NCBI RefSeq assembly: GCF_000455445.1
Contig: NZ_HG417091.1
Span: 1-37,427 of the forward strand
Length of the DNA: 37,427 nt
Source: Hoylesella timonensis 4401737 = DSM 22865 = JCM 15640
GTDB taxonomy: Bacteria > Bacteroidota > Bacteroidia > Bacteroidales > Bacteroidaceae
Direction of reading: 5' to 3'
The translations under genes and the position numbers were made by a program. Numbering within the stretch: position 1 is the first letter of the stretch; the number at the start of each line of letters is the position of its first letter. The notes beneath the pieces were generated by a model. The model had not been told where the DNA came from and did not search any database. It was given only the letters and a program-made list of their open reading frames with translations. Shown one piece after another: positions 36,623-37,427 of the stretch.

Positions 36623-37034
36623 TCAATAAGACAAAAAGGAGATGCCGAGAGGCATCCATTGAATACGATTAAAGATATTATTTGAGAGATATATTTAGGT
36701 TATTAGTTTTTAAGGTAAAAGCGAATATTCAGGTATCGTCAGGTATTAGATAAGGTGAAAAGACAGTAAGGGTAACAAAGGTATTAGTCATTAGGTAAAA
36801 AGAGGATATTAGTTCAAGGTAGAAGATAAAGGATAACCAATAGGTAGATGGTTTAGAGGTAAAATTTAGGATTGTTAGTAAGGAAAAATCTTCAATAGCG
36901 GTAGGCTCCATAGAGAAGGAGTAAAGACAGGAAAAAGATTGTTTAGGACAAGATGAAAAGCCAAGTTGCAGCATTGCTGCACTGGCTATGCTGGGGGTGG
37001 GACAAACAGTTCGAAGAAGATTCCCCCATTTTTT
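36623..37034 (+). ncRNA. Candidate purine-rich non-coding RNA or orphan leader
   Basis: The transcript from the 36587-36617 promoter would start with a perfect hairpin GATGCC-GAGA-GGCATC (36641-36656, GNRA loop). It then runs ~290 nt strongly enriched in A and G with very little C and with about ten AGGTA/AGGATA-like motifs, several of them AGGTATTAG. A nested hairpin follows (AGCCA/TGGCT enclosing TGCAG/CTGCA, ~36958-36986), then the terminator 36992-37034. No plus-strand frame longer than 27 codons exists. The arrangement recalls, from memory, long leaders of Bacteroidota RRM-type RNA-binding protein genes, but no such gene follows. Boundaries are estimates. Confidence 0.45.
36992..37034 (+). 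terminator. Intrinsic terminator within the 36.6-37.1 kb non-coding stretch
   Basis: TGGGGG 36992-36997 pairs with CCCCCA 37023-37028, followed by six T residues. The 25-base loop makes it less compact than the other terminators in the window. Confidence 0.55.
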
Positions 37035-37065
37035 GAGAAACTTCATGATTAAATAGAATATCAAC

Positions 37066-37098
37066 AGCGATTTCACAGACAAAGTGAGTCGCTTTTTT
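37066..37098 (+). terminator. Second intrinsic terminator downstream
   Basis: AGCGA 37066-37070 pairs with TCGCT 37089-37093, extended inward by TTCAC/GTGAG with one bulge, and followed by a T-run to 37098. It backs up the terminator at 36992-37034. Confidence 0.7.
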
Positions 37099-37207
37099 GT
37101 TATAGCGAGTCTTTTATTTAATAATGGTCCGCACATCAAAAACAGTACCGATAATATCGTGTATTTCATTTTGGTGGAACGCTGCATGGAAGGATAAAAA
37201 AATCAGA

Positions 37208-37427
37208 AAATACTTTACAAAGAGCCTCTCAAAACTCGCGTGAAAACAACCAACGGCAAAGTGGGTCGCAAATACGCGAGAAATGAGCGATGTTCATAAT
37301 TTGTTGCTGTTGAAGATGTTACGCTTATATCTTTTCTTTTTATTCTCATTTTTGCGCTTTTTCGTCGATTAAAGCATTGAGATAAGCTTAGAATTTGCAT
37401 GCTTTAAGGCTGCTATGGTATGTGAAT
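37208..37427 (+). repeat. Intergenic repeat family, copy C (cut by window end)
   Basis: This aligns with copy A (15224-15439) over its whole visible length, with exact blocks of 15-16 bases. The core has a perfect 7-bp inverted repeat CTCGCGT 37235-37241 / ACGCGAG 37274-37280. It runs off the window end at the GTATGTGAAT block, so only the first ~220 bases are visible. No gene is seen from 37099 to the end. Confidence 0.75.

Noticed and set aside
36953..37036. 27-codon frame MKSQVAALLHWLCWG...
   Set aside because: It consists of the two hairpins of the terminator region and has no support from conservation; noted as the only plus-strand frame of any length there.
36729..37187. 152-codon minus-strand frame opposite the purine-rich tract
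   Set aside because: The frame is open because the complementary strand is pyrimidine-rich. The translation is rich in Leu, Ser, Phe and Thr without a domain, and it crosses both terminators.
37215..37400. 61-codon minus-strand frame within repeat copy C
   Set aside because: The frame is not maintained in copies A and B, so it is not under coding selection.

Overview
The window reads as chromosomal DNA of a Bacteroidota bacterium, most likely a Prevotella-type organism. The reasons are: promoters of the form TTTG-N19-20-TAnnTTTG, no Shine-Dalgarno use, lipoproteins with acidic residues after the lipobox cysteine, a SusC/SusD pair, a T9SS-like C-terminal domain, DUF3316, and a DUF5118/5117/4953-type metalloprotease. 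I see no phage, transposase, integrase or CRISPR array. The species call is inference.

Layout. 1-4.8 kb (+): purB with a structured repeat leader, an RluB-type pseudouridine synthase with a long RG/YRPRY-rich N-terminus, and asnS preceded by two opposed arrays of an 8-bp repeat. 4.9-13.4 kb (+): an envelope block. It opens with a strong promoter and leader for a ~1,116-residue coiled-coil surface lipoprotein that is interrupted by a one-base frameshift near its N-terminus. Behind a terminator come a small lipoprotein, a DUF1573 lipoprotein, a short secreted protein ending in a T9SS-like sorting domain, a three-domain FISUMP-like secreted protein and an OmpA-family porin. 13.4-15 kb: ridA (+) and asd (-) converge on a 20-bp inverted repeat. 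15.2-19.6 kb (+): a long intergenic repeat, a second copy of the purB-type leader, then a CPA2 antiporter, a LolD-like ATPase and a CvfB-like S1 protein. 19.7-26.1 kb (-): tRNA-Leu(UAG), then parC, DUF3316 and S41 peptidase genes overlapping in series plus a small membrane protein, then yaaA, with a second copy of the intergenic repeat between parC and yaaA. 26.3-34 kb (+): a secreted metzincin-type metalloprotease followed by SusC and SusD, closed by a 16-bp terminator. 34.1-36.5 kb (+): glyS and an FKBP-type lipoprotein, closed by a terminator. 36.5-37.4 kb: no convincing gene, but a well-formed promoter, a purine-rich stretch full of AGGTA-like motifs, two terminators and a third copy of the intergenic repeat.

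How they work together. Housekeeping genes (purB, asnS, asd, parC, glyS, tRNA-Leu) alternate with envelope modules. The protease-SusC-SusD operon looks like a peptide or protein acquisition locus, by analogy with RagAB. The 8.5-13.3 kb operon looks like a surface or outer-membrane assembly of unknown purpose.

Most worth following up: (1) the leader repeat shared by purB and the antiporter operon, whose closing stem shows a compensatory base change; (2) the candidate ~410-nt non-coding RNA at 36.6-37.0 kb; (3) the ~200-350-bp intergenic repeat family with a conserved stem-loop core; (4) the frameshift in the major surface lipoprotein gene. All structures were read by eye; no folding or database search was run.
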